From Croceicoccus bisphenolivorans (lineage in GTDB: Bacteria > Pseudomonadota > Alphaproteobacteria > Sphingomonadales > Sphingomonadaceae), in contig NZ_LRSE01000004.1 in NCBI RefSeq assembly GCF_001634625.1, forward strand, positions 248,001 through 312,000: 64,000 bases of DNA, read 5' to 3'. The position numbers and the translations under genes were made by a program. Position 1 is the stretch's first letter, and each line of letters opens with the position of its first letter. Of the stretch, positions 34,013 through 45,224 are shown piece by piece. The notes beneath the pieces are model-generated. The model worked only from the letters and a program-made list of their open reading frames with translations, did no database searches and was not told the DNA's origin.

Positions 34013-35215
34013 TTGTTCGCGCGCGATCTAATTCGCGTCATGCGACGTAACGATTTTCTGGCGGTACTGGCCCTTTTCGGTTTCGCTTTTCTTGTCCGCC
34101 ACGCCACGTTCGGCAATCCGACGCTGGAACCTGACGAAAGTTTCTACCTCCTCGTCGGGATAAAGATGCATGACGGGCTGTTGCCCTACGTCGATATTTA
34201 CGATCGCAAGCCGTTCGGCCTGTTTGTCATCTACTACCTCATAACCTTCGTTACCGAACAACCTGCCGGCTACCAGATCGTGGCCACACTATTTGCCGGG
34301 GCGACGGCTGTCGTCATCTATCTGTTCCGTCCGGATCGGTACGGGGTTCTGGGAGGTTTTCTCTATCTGGCGGGGCTGAACCTCGTTTTCGGAAACGGCG
34401 GACAATCGCCTGTCTTCTACAACCTGCTCATTGCCGTCGCGGCCTTGATGGTGCGCCGGGACCGCCATGTCCTAATGGCGATGGTGCTGTGCGGAATTGC
34501 AATCACGATCAAGCACAGCGCGGTGTTCGAAAGTATCTGGCTGGGCCTCTACGCGATGCGCACGCGGCCATGGCGTTACATGCCTAAAATGGTGGCCCTG
34601 GGCTGTTTGCCCTTCGCATTGACTGTTCTTCCGTTTCTCGGGCATTTGCAGACATTCTGGGATTGCGTGATCAGCGCTCCGCTCGACAACGATGTGCAGT
34701 CGCCAGTGCTTGGTCTGAAGCGCTTGATCGAAGCGTTCCCGGTGGTTGTCACAGGGTTCGGTGGGCTGCTGCTGGCGAAAAACCGGGCATTTCTCGGCGG
34801 ATGGATCGGCTTTACGATCCTGAGCTTTCTCGCCATCCCTAACTATTACCCGCATTACCTGTTGCCGGCGATACTGCCCTTGTCGATCGCCGCAACGCAT
34901 TTGCGTTGGGGCGTATTGCCCTTTCTGGCACTTGCGATTTGGATGAAATGGCCGTTTGATTACGAACGCACACACCAAGCGCGCATCGAGTTCGAACGGC
35001 TGGATCGTGCTGTCGCCGCGCAACAGGGAGTGCTTGCGGTGCGGCACGGTCCAGTTCTGCTCTATCGCGACCGGGCTATGCCTCATAATGTCTGGCAGCC
35101 GATGGGAGAGATCGTGATCGACCTCTGTGACGAGGCCGATTTTCTCTACCTGCCGCGCGAGCAGACATTTGGCGTGTGCATCACGCGCGGCGGAATGCGG
35201 ATTGATCCGGAATAG
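34013..35215 (+). CDS. Polytopic membrane glycosyltransferase-like protein (PMT/ArnT type)
   Basis: The 400-residue protein has about nine to ten hydrophobic helices. Its first extracytoplasmic loop carries EPDESFYLL, an acidic pair resembling the catalytic DE of the GT-C (PMT_2/ArnT) superfamily, followed by YDRKPFG. The donor would be a polyprenyl-phosphate sugar and the acceptor is unknown. The start is uncertain: TTG at 34013 or ATG at 34040, neither with a clear ribosome-binding site. Codon use is somewhat less GC-rich than in the neighbours. Confidence 0.65.
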   Translation: MFARDLIRVMRRNDFLAVLALFGFAFLVRHATFGNPTLEPDESFYLLVGIKMHDGLLPYVDIYDRKPFGLFVIYYLITFVTEQPAGYQIVATLFAGATAVVIYLFRPDRYGVLGGFLYLAGLNLVFGNGGQSPVFYNLLIAVAALMVRRDRHVLMAMVLCGIAITIKHSAVFESIWLGLYAMRTRPWRYMPKMVALGCLPFALTVLPFLGHLQTFWDCVISAPLDNDVQSPVLGLKRLIEAFPVVVTGFGGLLLAKNRAFLGGWIGFTILSFLAIPNYYPHYLLPAILPLSIAATHLRWGVLPFLALAIWMKWPFDYERTHQARIEFERLDRAVAAQQGVLAVRHGPVLLYRDRAMPHNVWQPMGEIVIDLCDEADFLYLPREQTFGVCITRGGMRIDPE

Positions 35216-35269
35216 TCGGCAAGTGCAGCGTTCACCGCTGGACGAAGTTGCAACTTGCGCCTAGGTTGC

Positions 35270-35364
35270 GCCGCGAACCCCGGGGAGCGAGCTATTCGCT
35301 GAGAGGGATGGGTAGCGCCATCCGACCCGTCGAACCTGAACCCGTTAATCCGGGCGGAGGGAAG
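35270..35364 (+). promoter_or_regulatory. TPP riboswitch (THI element)
   Basis: The conserved thiamin-pyrophosphate aptamer words are present in order: CTGAGA at 35299-35304, ACCTGA at 35334-35339 and the final GGCGGAGGGAA-type stretch near 35354-35364. Downstream, CCCTCC (35400-35405) can pair with the Shine-Dalgarno GGAGGG (35443-35448) of the next gene. The aptamer's own GGAGGG at 35356-35361 can also pair with CCCTCC. This suggests control of translation initiation, which is inference. Confidence 0.93.
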
Positions 35365-35454
35365 GGAACCGCGCCATAATTCCAATCCGGGCGCTATCCC
35401 CCTCCAGCCTACCCGGAACAGCGGCGCGGCAATGCTATTGAAGGAGGGAAAGTC

Positions 35455-37756
<2,302 letters not shown>

Positions 37757-37770
37757 GGGACGGATCGTCC

Positions 37771-37974
37771 ATGACCGATAAAGTGAAAGGCCCCGCGTCC
37801 TACTTCCCTTCCATCGAGAAGAAGTACGGCCAGCCCATCGGCCACTGGCAGGCGCTCATCAAAGAGCGTCTGCCGGCCAGGCACATGGAGCTGGTTTCGT
37901 TCCTGAAGGAAGAACACGGCATGGGCCACGGCCACGCCAACGCACTGGTCGCCGCGACGCTGGCGGAGGGCTAG
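37771..37974 (+). CDS. DUF4287 domain protein
   Basis: This is a 67-residue protein with the DUF4287 core (YFPSIEKKYGQPIGHWQ and EEHGMGHGHANALVAA), commonly annotated in alphaproteobacteria and actinobacteria without known function. It starts 14 bp after thiC and may be in the same transcript. The helix pattern suggests a small soluble protein. A possible relation to thiamin is only positional. Confidence 0.85.
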   Translation: MTDKVKGPASYFPSIEKKYGQPIGHWQALIKERLPARHMELVSFLKEEHGMGHGHANALVAATLAEG

Positions 37975-38136
37975 GGCTGGGGCACGACGAGGGTTAGAAT
38001 GACTCCCCGAATCCTTCAACATATCTGGCTGAAACAGCTCATTGCAATTTGAGTTATTCGGTCACACTTTGGATATTACGCTTTGATATCGACCCAGAAT
38101 TGGATCTATTGAACGTAAAATGTCAGGGGGCTAAGT

Positions 38137-39630
38137 GTGACCGACGAAAAAGAGCCATTTGCATATCTTATTGTTAAAAAAGACCCCGGATCTCCATTTT
38201 GGCCGTTCGCATTCGGTCGGATGGATTATATCCGTAAAGTAAAAGAAAAGTGGGCATCAGAACCTAGTGAAGATGAAGTCTCTGAGTCGGATGATCTAAA
38301 AGGTCAGGTCGAACCTAATGATGGAGATTTTACTCATCAATCGACACTTACTGATGCATTAGAGGCTAGTGTTGATTTTGGCCTTGCGCAACATGAACTT
38401 ATCCAAGCTGCCGTTATCGGCCCATTGATGATAAGAATTGTAACGGCGCGTGACATTTACGGTCCGATCATTGAAGAAAAGATTCCCGTCGAAGTCGACG
38501 AAGAATGTTCAATATACCCTGTCTCGGAAACCGAAATGACTGAGGTGAGGAGACGTCAAGAGCGCTACGACAATGTGATTAATGGCATGGGTCGATTTCC
38601 GTCAGCAACACTTCTAAGTGTAGTTGCGACATTCGATACCCTCATTGTCGATATTCTTTCAAAAATGCTCCTTTTGCAAAAAGATTGGCTTGAAAAGTCA
38701 AATCGTACCGTACCTCTTTCACGACTTTCGTCCGCTGAAAGCTTGGAAGAAATTGTGAGCGAACAAATTACGGAAGAGCTTTATCAATTTTCTAGGGGAA
38801 GCCATTCTGAACAGTCGGATTATATCCGCAAAAATTTTGGGGTTGATATTCGAAAGGATTGGAAAAGGTGGCCTAATTACATAGAAATTTTTGAGAGGAG
38901 AAACTTGGTTGCGCATGGAGAGAAGGCATTCAATAAGCGATATGTCCAAATTTGTACAGATAACGGTCATTCTGGATTAGAGAAAATCCTCGGCGATGAT
39001 GTAAAACTTACTGAATCATATTTAAAACAATCTTTAAATATTCTAATAGAGTATTCTATACTTTTATCTTTCTCTCTATTTAGAAAGTTTGTAAAAGAAG
39101 ATGAAGATAAGGCTTTTATAAACCTCAATCAGGCGGTTTTTAAATTGCTGCAGAGAGAGCATTATGTTGTCGCGGAACGCCTAGCCTCATATGCTTTGAG
39201 TTTAAATAAAACCAAAATGACGGCGCAAACTAAATTGATGCTTGTCGTAAATCGTGCAAGCGCTTTGCGTCATGACGGTCGTAATGACGACGCTCTCAAA
39301 GTTTTGGATGAGCAAGATTGGACTGCAAGTTCAGATCTTTTTAAATTTTGCGTTTCTGCTGTGCGTGATGACGTCGACCAATTCATTGAAATGATTCCCG
39401 CTATGAAAGACGCAGGCGTTATAAATTTGAGCTCAATTTTGGATTGGCCGTGTTTTTCTTTTATGCTCAAGAATCCGATGGTGAGAGAGAAAATTGAGTC
39501 AGTTTTCGAGGTTGATCTTCGCAAGCAAGATGAGAAAAGACAGCAAGATGGCGGTCAAAGAGATGAGCATGCAGAGGCGACGAGCGAAGCTGCACCACAG
39601 GGATCTGATGATGCCGGCACCGTGCACTGA
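38137..39630 (+). CDS. AT-rich gene for HEPN-motif protein, possible defence/toxin protein (GTG start)
   Basis: The 497-residue protein begins with a GTG at 38137 after CAGGGGG. Its DNA is plainly more AT-rich than all neighbours and its codons often end in A or T, a sign of recent transfer. The central region (about 145-320) is helical and holds RRNLVAHG at 254-261. The spacing Arg255-x4-His260 is the R-x4-6-H motif of HEPN RNases and related folds. Residues about 330-410 look like TPR-like helix pairs. The N-terminus is a separate mixed region. Function is unknown; a stand-alone toxin or defence role is inferred from motif and transfer signs. Confidence 0.8.
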   Translation: MTDEKEPFAYLIVKKDPGSPFWPFAFGRMDYIRKVKEKWASEPSEDEVSESDDLKGQVEPNDGDFTHQSTLTDALEASVDFGLAQHELIQAAVIGPLMIRIVTARDIYGPIIEEKIPVEVDEECSIYPVSETEMTEVRRRQERYDNVINGMGRFPSATLLSVVATFDTLIVDILSKMLLLQKDWLEKSNRTVPLSRLSSAESLEEIVSEQITEELYQFSRGSHSEQSDYIRKNFGVDIRKDWKRWPNYIEIFERRNLVAHGEKAFNKRYVQICTDNGHSGLEKILGDDVKLTESYLKQSLNILIEYSILLSFSLFRKFVKEDEDKAFINLNQAVFKLLQREHYVVAERLASYALSLNKTKMTAQTKLMLVVNRASALRHDGRNDDALKVLDEQDWTASSDLFKFCVSAVRDDVDQFIEMIPAMKDAGVINLSSILDWPCFSFMLKNPMVREKIESVFEVDLRKQDEKRQQDGGQRDEHAEATSEAAPQGSDDAGTVH

Positions 39631-39704
39631 GCTATTATTTGGCAGGCGGATTTTGCGCTGATTTTATTTTCCTACACCCCGCCCCCTGTGGCTCATCCTG
39701 ACGG

Positions 39705-40277
39705 ATGACCGAAACCACCCACACCCCGCCCGACCTTCCCTCCAACCTCCCGCACCGGCCTTCCGGCCCGCACTGGACCCGTCCGAAGATGGCCGGTTTC
39801 CTGCGTATGCTGGCCGCCACCCACTCCGTATCCGAGGCCGCTCGTTCCGTCGGCATGTCGCGGCAGAGCGCCTATCGCCTGCGCTCCCGCCTGAAGGGCG
39901 AGCCGTTCGACATCGCTTGGGAAACTGCCTTTCGCCACGGCTATGACAATCTGGCCCATGCCGCGCTGGAACGCGCATTGAACGGCGTGGAAGTTCCGCA
40001 TTACTGCAACGGCGAACTGGTCGGCACCAGCCGCAAGTATGACGAGCGGCTGACCGTGGCCCTGCTCAACATGCGCAACCGCTTCGGCTCTCCCATGCTG
40101 GGCCGGTTCGGCGCGATGGCCGAATATATGTCGGAACGGTGGGACGCCCTGATCGAGCGGGTGGAGACCGGCGAACTGGATTGGGACGAGCCGGAATTCG
40201 AACGCGACGACGCGAAGGAGGCGACCGAGCTGATCGAACGCTTTACCATCGACGAACTGCCCGCACGGCGGCGGTGA
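39705..40277 (+). CDS. Helix-turn-helix protein of unknown role
   Basis: The 190-residue protein has a clear HTH (SVSEAARSVGMSRQSAYRLR) near residues 41-60. The remaining helical region ends in an acidic and then an arginine-rich tail. The N-terminus is rich in Thr and Pro. The HTH resembles resolvase or terminase-small-subunit types, but no catalytic domain is present. Similar genes are common in sphingomonads. It follows the AT-rich HEPN gene by 75 bp, but its base composition is native. Confidence 0.7.
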   Translation: MTETTHTPPDLPSNLPHRPSGPHWTRPKMAGFLRMLAATHSVSEAARSVGMSRQSAYRLRSRLKGEPFDIAWETAFRHGYDNLAHAALERALNGVEVPHYCNGELVGTSRKYDERLTVALLNMRNRFGSPMLGRFGAMAEYMSERWDALIERVETGELDWDEPEFERDDAKEATELIERFTIDELPARRR

Positions 40278-40438
40278 TGCGCAACCTGTCACCCGTATCC
40301 CGCCCCGCGAAACCCGCAGATTTGCGTGCGTTTTGCCGGATCGGCGCGGGTTACAGGGTGTCACCTTTGTCACCCTGCCGTGCGAAGACGCAGGCTTTCG
40401 GCGCGGAACCGGCGGCGGGCGGGGGAGTTTATCCGGCC

Positions 40439-41029
40439 ATGAAGAAACTGATCGCCACCACGGCACTCGCCCCCTGTCTCGCCATGGCTCTCGCAGCCTG
40501 TTCGGCCGAAGCGCCGGAGGGCGAGGCGACTGCGCCCGAAGCAACCGAAAACGCCGTGCCAGACGCTGGCGCGACGACGCCTGCATCCGATGCGGCCGCG
40601 GTGAAGACGATCGGGCTGGAAGGGCTGGGAACCTTGAAGATCGGCCAGCCGGTGCCCGAAGGCAGCAGCTGGGCCAAGCTGGGCGCGCAGGCTTCCGATA
40701 CTTGCCTGCTCTACAAGTCGCCGTCCTACCCCGGCGCCTATGCCATTGTGGAGGAAGGCGCGGTTCGCCGGATTTCCATCGGCGAAGGTTCGGACGTGAA
40801 GCTGGTGGAAGGCATCGGTGTCGGATCGACCCGCGCGGACGTGGACGCGAACCTGCCCGGTTTTCGCGAAACCCCGCACAAGTACGTGGAAGGCGGCAAG
40901 TACCTGACCGCGCCCAACGCCGAAAGCGGCGATCCGGCAGTCCGTTTCGAACTGGGCGCGGACGGCAAGGTAACCGAAATGCACGTCGGCACGATGCCGG
41001 TGCTCGGCTATGTAGAGGGTTGTGCCTGA
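40439..41029 (+). CDS. Lipoprotein of unknown function
   Basis: The 196-residue protein has a signal peptide and LAAC lipobox (Cys21) followed by an Ala/Glu/Thr-rich linker of about 40 residues. The globular part (about 55-196) contains two cysteines and repeated short strands, with similarity in layout to small periplasmic lipoproteins of the YgdI/PASTA-like kind, but I assign no family. The ATG at 40439 follows GGGGGAG. The gene is convergent with the PhnA-domain gene. Confidence 0.75.
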   Translation: MKKLIATTALAPCLAMALAACSAEAPEGEATAPEATENAVPDAGATTPASDAAAVKTIGLEGLGTLKIGQPVPEGSSWAKLGAQASDTCLLYKSPSYPGAYAIVEEGAVRRISIGEGSDVKLVEGIGVGSTRADVDANLPGFRETPHKYVEGGKYLTAPNAESGDPAVRFELGADGKVTEMHVGTMPVLGYVEGCA

Positions 41030-41033
41030 ACTC

Positions 41034-41336
41034 TCAGCGTTTCTTCACGAACTCGGCCCGCAGGACGAGGCCCTTGATACCGGGGTACTTGCAGTCGATT
41101 TCCTGCGGGTCGCCGGTAAGGCGGATGGACTTGATCAGGGTGCCCTGTTTCAGCGTCTGGCCCGCGCCCTTGACGGTTAGGTCCTTGATCAGCGTCACCT
41201 GGTCGCCATCGGACAGCAGGTTGCCGACTGCGTCGCGAACCTCGACGCTGCCTGCCGCAGCCTGCTTCGCCGCCAGTTCGGAAGCGGGCATCCACTCACC
41301 GCTTTCCTCGTCGTAAACGTATTCGTCGTCGCTCAT
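41034..41336 (-). CDS. PhnA/YjdM C-terminal domain protein
   Basis: The 100-residue product contains the PhnA C-terminal domain (VRDAVGNLLSDGDQVTLIKD to the FVKK end) preceded by an acidic stretch DDEYVYDEESGEW. E. coli YjdM also has an N-terminal zinc ribbon, which is missing here. Despite the historic name, phosphonate metabolism is not established for this family. The ATG follows GGAGGG. It lies 59 bp downstream of the PfkB-family kinase. Confidence 0.82.
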   Translation of the reverse strand: MSDDEYVYDEESGEWMPASELAAKQAAAGSVEVRDAVGNLLSDGDQVTLIKDLTVKGAGQTLKQGTLIKSIRLTGDPQEIDCKYPGIKGLVLRAEFVKKR

Positions 41337-41395
41337 CGTATGGCCCTCCTACGGGCGCAATGGCCGGGCAGGGCGGGAAAAGCCAGCGGCGGGAA

Positions 41396-42346
41396 TCAGC
41401 AGGAGTCTTGCGAACCCAATGCCAGCCACATCCTCTCGATATCCGCCACCTCGCACAGGTCCGTTCCGGGGGTGAGGACGGCGGCGGTTCCGGCAGCCAT
41501 GCCGCGGCGGAAGGCATCGGCCGCATCCATCCCGCTGGCAAGGGCATGGACCATGCCCGCCACGAAACTGTCGCCCGCCCCCGTCGCGCTCCTGACCGGA
41601 ACGTCGAGCCCGCGCCGGCAAAGAACGCCGCCAGCATGGGCAAGCACGGCCCCGCGATGGCCCAGCGTGACGGCGATCTGCTGCACCTTGCCCGCAGTCA
41701 CATAGCCGAGCGCTGCATCGCCAACTTCCTGCAGCGTTGCCAGTTTGCGACCGGCCAGTGCCTCGAACTCTCCAAGGCTGGGCTTTGCCAGGAACAGTCC
41801 GCCCGCTTCCAGCGCGGCGGCAAGCGGCTCGCCCGAAGTATCTAGCACCACACGCACGCCCCGCGCCGAACACGTGGCGGCGAGGCGCGCGTAGAAATCG
41901 ACAGGCACGCCGCGCGGCAGCGACCCGCTGGCGACCAGCCAACCGCAATCTGCCCGTTCGGCATAGTCGAGCACCGATTGCCATTCCGCTTCGGAAAGTT
42001 CAGGCCCTTCCGGCACGAAGCGGTATTCCTGTCCGGTACTGTGTTCGAACACGGCCAGGCTCATGCGCGTTTCACCAGTGATCGGGATGCAGTGGCGCGG
42101 CACGCCGATCCGGTCGATCAGGTCGTCCAGCAGGCCGCCGCTCGCTCCGCCGGCGCAGTAGGCCCCCGTGACCGGAGCGCCCAAGCGTTGCAGAACCCGC
42201 GCCACATTGATCCCGCCGCCGCCGGGATCATAGCGTTCGTTGCTCGTCCTGATCTTGTGGGTCGGATGGACCTGCTCGGCTTCGCAGGCACCGTCGATGG
42301 CGGGGTTCAGGGTGAGGGTGAGGATCGGCTCCATCCGATGCTTCAT
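41396..42346 (-). CDS. PfkB-family sugar kinase, 6-phosphofructokinase 2 / 1-phosphofructokinase type
   Basis: This 316-residue ribokinase-fold kinase has LTLNPAIDGAC at the N-terminus, GGGGINVARVLQRLG and the anion-hole and catalytic signature SATGAGDSFVAGM (Asp catalytic base). The N-terminal TLNPAID motif is typical of hexose-phosphate kinases (PfkB, FruK, LacC) rather than ribokinase. The exact substrate is not decided by sequence alone. The gene lies 30 bp after a GMC oxidoreductase on the same strand. Confidence 0.88.
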   Translation of the reverse strand: MKHRMEPILTLTLNPAIDGACEAEQVHPTHKIRTSNERYDPGGGGINVARVLQRLGAPVTGAYCAGGASGGLLDDLIDRIGVPRHCIPITGETRMSLAVFEHSTGQEYRFVPEGPELSEAEWQSVLDYAERADCGWLVASGSLPRGVPVDFYARLAATCSARGVRVVLDTSGEPLAAALEAGGLFLAKPSLGEFEALAGRKLATLQEVGDAALGYVTAGKVQQIAVTLGHRGAVLAHAGGVLCRRGLDVPVRSATGAGDSFVAGMVHALASGMDAADAFRRGMAAGTAAVLTPGTDLCEVADIERMWLALGSQDSC

Positions 42347-42376
42347 GCCGTGCCGGTCGCTATCGGCGCAAGCGTT

Positions 42377-43969
42377 TCAGGCCGGACCTTTTGCATCTTC
42401 CTTCAGCATGGCGGCAGCTTTTTCCGCAATCATCATGACAGGCGCGTTGGTGTTGCCCGACGTAATCGCGGGCATGACGGAAGCATCGACAACGCGCAGC
42501 CCCCGCGTGCCGGTGACGCGGAGCCGCGCGTCGGTCACCGTGCCCATTGCTGCGGTGCCCACTGGGTGAAAGATGGTGGTCGCGATATCACCGATCGCGT
42601 GATCGAGGTCGCGGTCATCCCGTACATCGGCACCGGGCCTGATTTCGCGTGGGGTGTAGCAGGAGAGCGCAGGCTGCGCGACGATATCGCGGGTCAATCG
42701 CACGGCGCGGCGGGCGACCATGCGATCCGCTTCCGTCGCGAGGTAGTTCGGGCGGATCGTCGCGTGACTGGCCACTGCGGCGTCTGCGATATGGCTGGAC
42801 CCGCGGCTGGTGGGGCGCAGGTTGCAGACGCTTGCGGTGAAGGCGGGAAACTTGTCCAGCGCCCCGCCAAATGCCTCCAGGCTGAGCGGCTGGACATGAT
42901 ATTCCAGATCCGCACTCGCGATGTCCGGCGACGATTTCGCGAACATGCCAAGCTGGCTTGGCGCCATCGCCATCGGGCCGGAACGGTTGAACAGATATTC
43001 GATGCCGATCAGCGCCTTGCCCCAAATCGTGGATGCGCGAACGTTGAGAGTTGATACCCCCGTCACGGTCCATGCACAGCGAACCTGCAGGTGATCCTGA
43101 AGGTTCTCGCCGACTTGCGGGCTGTGCACGACCGATGCGATGCCCATTTCGCGCAGCCGGTCTGCGTCGCCGATGCCGCTGCGTTCAAGGATCGAGGGTG
43201 AGCCGATTGCGCCTGCGGCAAGCAGCACTTCGCCGGTTGCACGTGTTTCGCAAGGGGTGTCCCCGTGCTGCCAGCGAATGCCCGTCGCGCGAATTCCATC
43301 GAACATCACGCGATCGACATGCGCGTTCGTTACGATCTTGAGGTTCGGCCTGCCTTTCGCGGGACGGAGAAAGGCGTCAGCCGCGCTCCACCGCATGCCG
43401 CGTCTCTGGGTAACCTCGAACAGGCCCGATCCGAAATTGTCGCCATCGTTGAAGTCGTCCGTAGGCGGAATGCCTGCCTCATCTGCGGCGCGCTGAAAGG
43501 CATCGAGGATATCCCAGCGAAGGCGTTGCCGTTCGACCCGGATCTCTCCGCCGCTGCCGTGAAACGGTGTATCGCCCGCAAAGTGGTTTTCCGCCTTGCG
43601 GAACAGCGGCAGGACATCGTCCCAGCCCCAGCCGGACAGGCCCATCTGCCGCCAGCTGTCATAGTCGCCCGCCTGCCCGCGCATGTAGATCATGCCGTTG
43701 ATGGACGAGCATCCGCCCAGCACGCGCCCGCGCGGATAGCGCAGGGAACGACCGTTGAGGCCCGGCTCCTCCGCCGTGTTCATGCACCAGTCGGTTCGCG
43801 GATTGCCGATGCAGTAAAGGTACCCGACGGGGATGCGGATCCAGTGGTAATTGTCGCGCCCACCCGCTTCCAGCAGCAGCACGCGCGTCGACGGGTTTTC
43901 GCTCAACCTGTTGGCCAGAACGCATCCGGCGCTGCCCGCGCCTACGACGATATAATCGAAGCTCTCCAC
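42377..43969 (-). CDS. GMC-family oxidoreductase (choline dehydrogenase-like; start uncertain)
   Basis: The 530-residue flavoprotein has VVGAGSAGCVLANRLSE near the start, GGCSSINGMIYMRG (GMC signature 1) and LAAGAIGSPSILERSGIG (signature 2). A C-terminal HPVGTAAMG motif carries the active-site His. Members oxidise alcohols such as choline or alkyl alcohols; the substrate here is unknown. The start was placed at GTG 43969 so that the dinucleotide motif is near the N-terminus, but no ribosome-binding site is evident. Confidence 0.82.
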   Translation of the reverse strand: MESFDYIVVGAGSAGCVLANRLSENPSTRVLLLEAGGRDNYHWIRIPVGYLYCIGNPRTDWCMNTAEEPGLNGRSLRYPRGRVLGGCSSINGMIYMRGQAGDYDSWRQMGLSGWGWDDVLPLFRKAENHFAGDTPFHGSGGEIRVERQRLRWDILDAFQRAADEAGIPPTDDFNDGDNFGSGLFEVTQRRGMRWSAADAFLRPAKGRPNLKIVTNAHVDRVMFDGIRATGIRWQHGDTPCETRATGEVLLAAGAIGSPSILERSGIGDADRLREMGIASVVHSPQVGENLQDHLQVRCAWTVTGVSTLNVRASTIWGKALIGIEYLFNRSGPMAMAPSQLGMFAKSSPDIASADLEYHVQPLSLEAFGGALDKFPAFTASVCNLRPTSRGSSHIADAAVASHATIRPNYLATEADRMVARRAVRLTRDIVAQPALSCYTPREIRPGADVRDDRDLDHAIGDIATTIFHPVGTAAMGTVTDARLRVTGTRGLRVVDASVMPAITSGNTNAPVMMIAEKAAAMLKEDAKGPA

Positions 43970-44066
43970 TCGGCACAGGCCAGCACATTCGCGGCATAAC
44001 GGCAAGCCGAGACGTATGTGCGGCACACCGGCAGGAGCCAATCGCCCCGCGGCGCGTTGTCATGGC

Positions 44067-44711
44067 ATGAGGATGCCGACAACTATTGCCCTGCCGCTGA
44101 TCGTGACTGTGCTGGCTCTTGCCGGATGCGGTTCGCAGCCCGATGCCGAACATTCCGGCACCGAAGCACCCGCAACACCGCAAGCGCCGGTCAGCCCGCC
44201 AGCCCATGTCGATCCGGACCATCCCGATGCCCCGCCGCCGGTCCCGCTGGCGGCAGACCTGACGCGTAACGAATGGGCGACTGCGCAAAACAAGGGCGAA
44301 TGTGCGCCGCTGGTCCTCACCAGCGATGGCGGAGCGCCGGCCGAGGCGCGCCGGGCCAACTTCGGCGGCGGGTGGGGAATTGCCTTCGATACCGAAGACG
44401 TGCGGTCCGCTTACGGAGTGGCCGGGCCGGGCATTGTAGGCGCGGACAGGGCCGACGGGCAGGAAGCACGCCTGCGCGGACAGTGGCCCTATTTCACGAT
44501 GCTGGAAAACCTGCCGCAACCGTCATTCGCGGGTTACGGGCTGGAAGGGGCGCGGCCGTATCGCGAGGAGGTACCGGACGGGGTCTCGGAAAACTCGCTT
44601 GCCTACGTCCATGTCGCGGGGCAGGCCTGTACTTATAACGTCTGGAGCCGGCTGGGCCGTGCGCACCTTGAGGTTCTGATGCAATCGTTAAGGCCCGGGC
44701 CAAAGGAATAG
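44067..44711 (+). CDS. Lipoprotein of unknown function
   Basis: The 214-residue product has a signal peptide ending in LAGC and a Pro/Ala/His-rich linker with the word HPDAPPP. The globular domain contains NEWATAQNKGECAPL and, near the end, GQACTYNVWS. I recognise no family; conserved Cys in the last third suggests one disulfide. Two in-frame ATGs (44067 and 44073) are possible. The gene converges with a small secreted protein across a hairpin terminator. Confidence 0.7.
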   Translation: MRMPTTIALPLIVTVLALAGCGSQPDAEHSGTEAPATPQAPVSPPAHVDPDHPDAPPPVPLAADLTRNEWATAQNKGECAPLVLTSDGGAPAEARRANFGGGWGIAFDTEDVRSAYGVAGPGIVGADRADGQEARLRGQWPYFTMLENLPQPSFAGYGLEGARPYREEVPDGVSENSLAYVHVAGQACTYNVWSRLGRAHLEVLMQSLRPGPKE

Positions 44712-44743
44712 GCCACAATCGCGTCCGCTCTTTTGGGCAAGAG

Positions 44744-44774
44744 AAAAGAGGCAGGGTCAAACCCCGCCCCTTTC
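44744..44774. terminator. Bidirectional hairpin terminator
   Basis: Thirteen positions (44744-44756 and 44762-44774) pair around a 5-nt loop when read on the minus strand, including G-U pairs, and a U-rich run follows on that strand. It sits in the 72 bp between the convergent genes at 44711 and 44784 and mainly suits the minus-strand gene. Confidence 0.75.
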
Positions 44775-44783
44775 AATTCGCTA

Positions 44784-45074
44784 TCAGCGCTGAGCGACGA
44801 GAACCTTGCCGAGCGGTTCGACCGAAGCGCGCGAGAACGAAACGTACTGGCCGTTGAAGGTGCCGCGAACGTGCGTGTCCGAAACCACGAGGCGGAATTC
44901 GGCGCCGTCGCTGGTCTTGCCGGTCACGACCTGGCGTTCGCCAGCCGGAGCAACGGTGTAGGTGTATTCCGAGCCGTCGTACCGGAACGAGTTCTGCTCG
45001 GCTTCCGAAGCGGAGGCGACGGTCGGGAGAGCGGCAGCAGCGGCGAGGGCGAGGGAGAGAACGGTCTTAAACAT
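44784..45074 (-). CDS. Small secreted protein
   Basis: This 96-residue protein has a signal peptide (cleavage after ASA, about residue 21) and a mature part of short beta-like segments (YTYTVAPAGERQVVTGK and related). No cysteine and no family are recognised. The ATG at 45074 follows AAGGA with good spacing; a longer frame upstream was rejected. Homologues of this kind are seen in sphingomonads. The 150 bp upstream are AT-richer and probably contain the promoter. Confidence 0.75.
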   Translation of the reverse strand: MFKTVLSLALAAAAALPTVASASEAEQNSFRYDGSEYTYTVAPAGERQVVTGKTSDGAEFRLVVSDTHVRGTFNGQYVSFSRASVEPLGKVLVAQR

Positions 45075-45224
45075 GAAGCAATTCCTTTTTGTGTTAGGGA
45101 TTGCCTCCAAACATCCATATCTTGTGCATCGCAGCATATAGCGATGCTGCATCGCCGCAATTGCAATGTCAGTGCAACAATTGCATTTTTTGCAAGCGCC
45201 ACTTAACGCCGCGTTAGCTTCCCG

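Noticed and set aside
37975-39704. Search for direct repeats flanking the AT-rich HEPN gene
   Set aside because: Only weak AT-rich similarity was found, not a convincing target duplication or attachment site.
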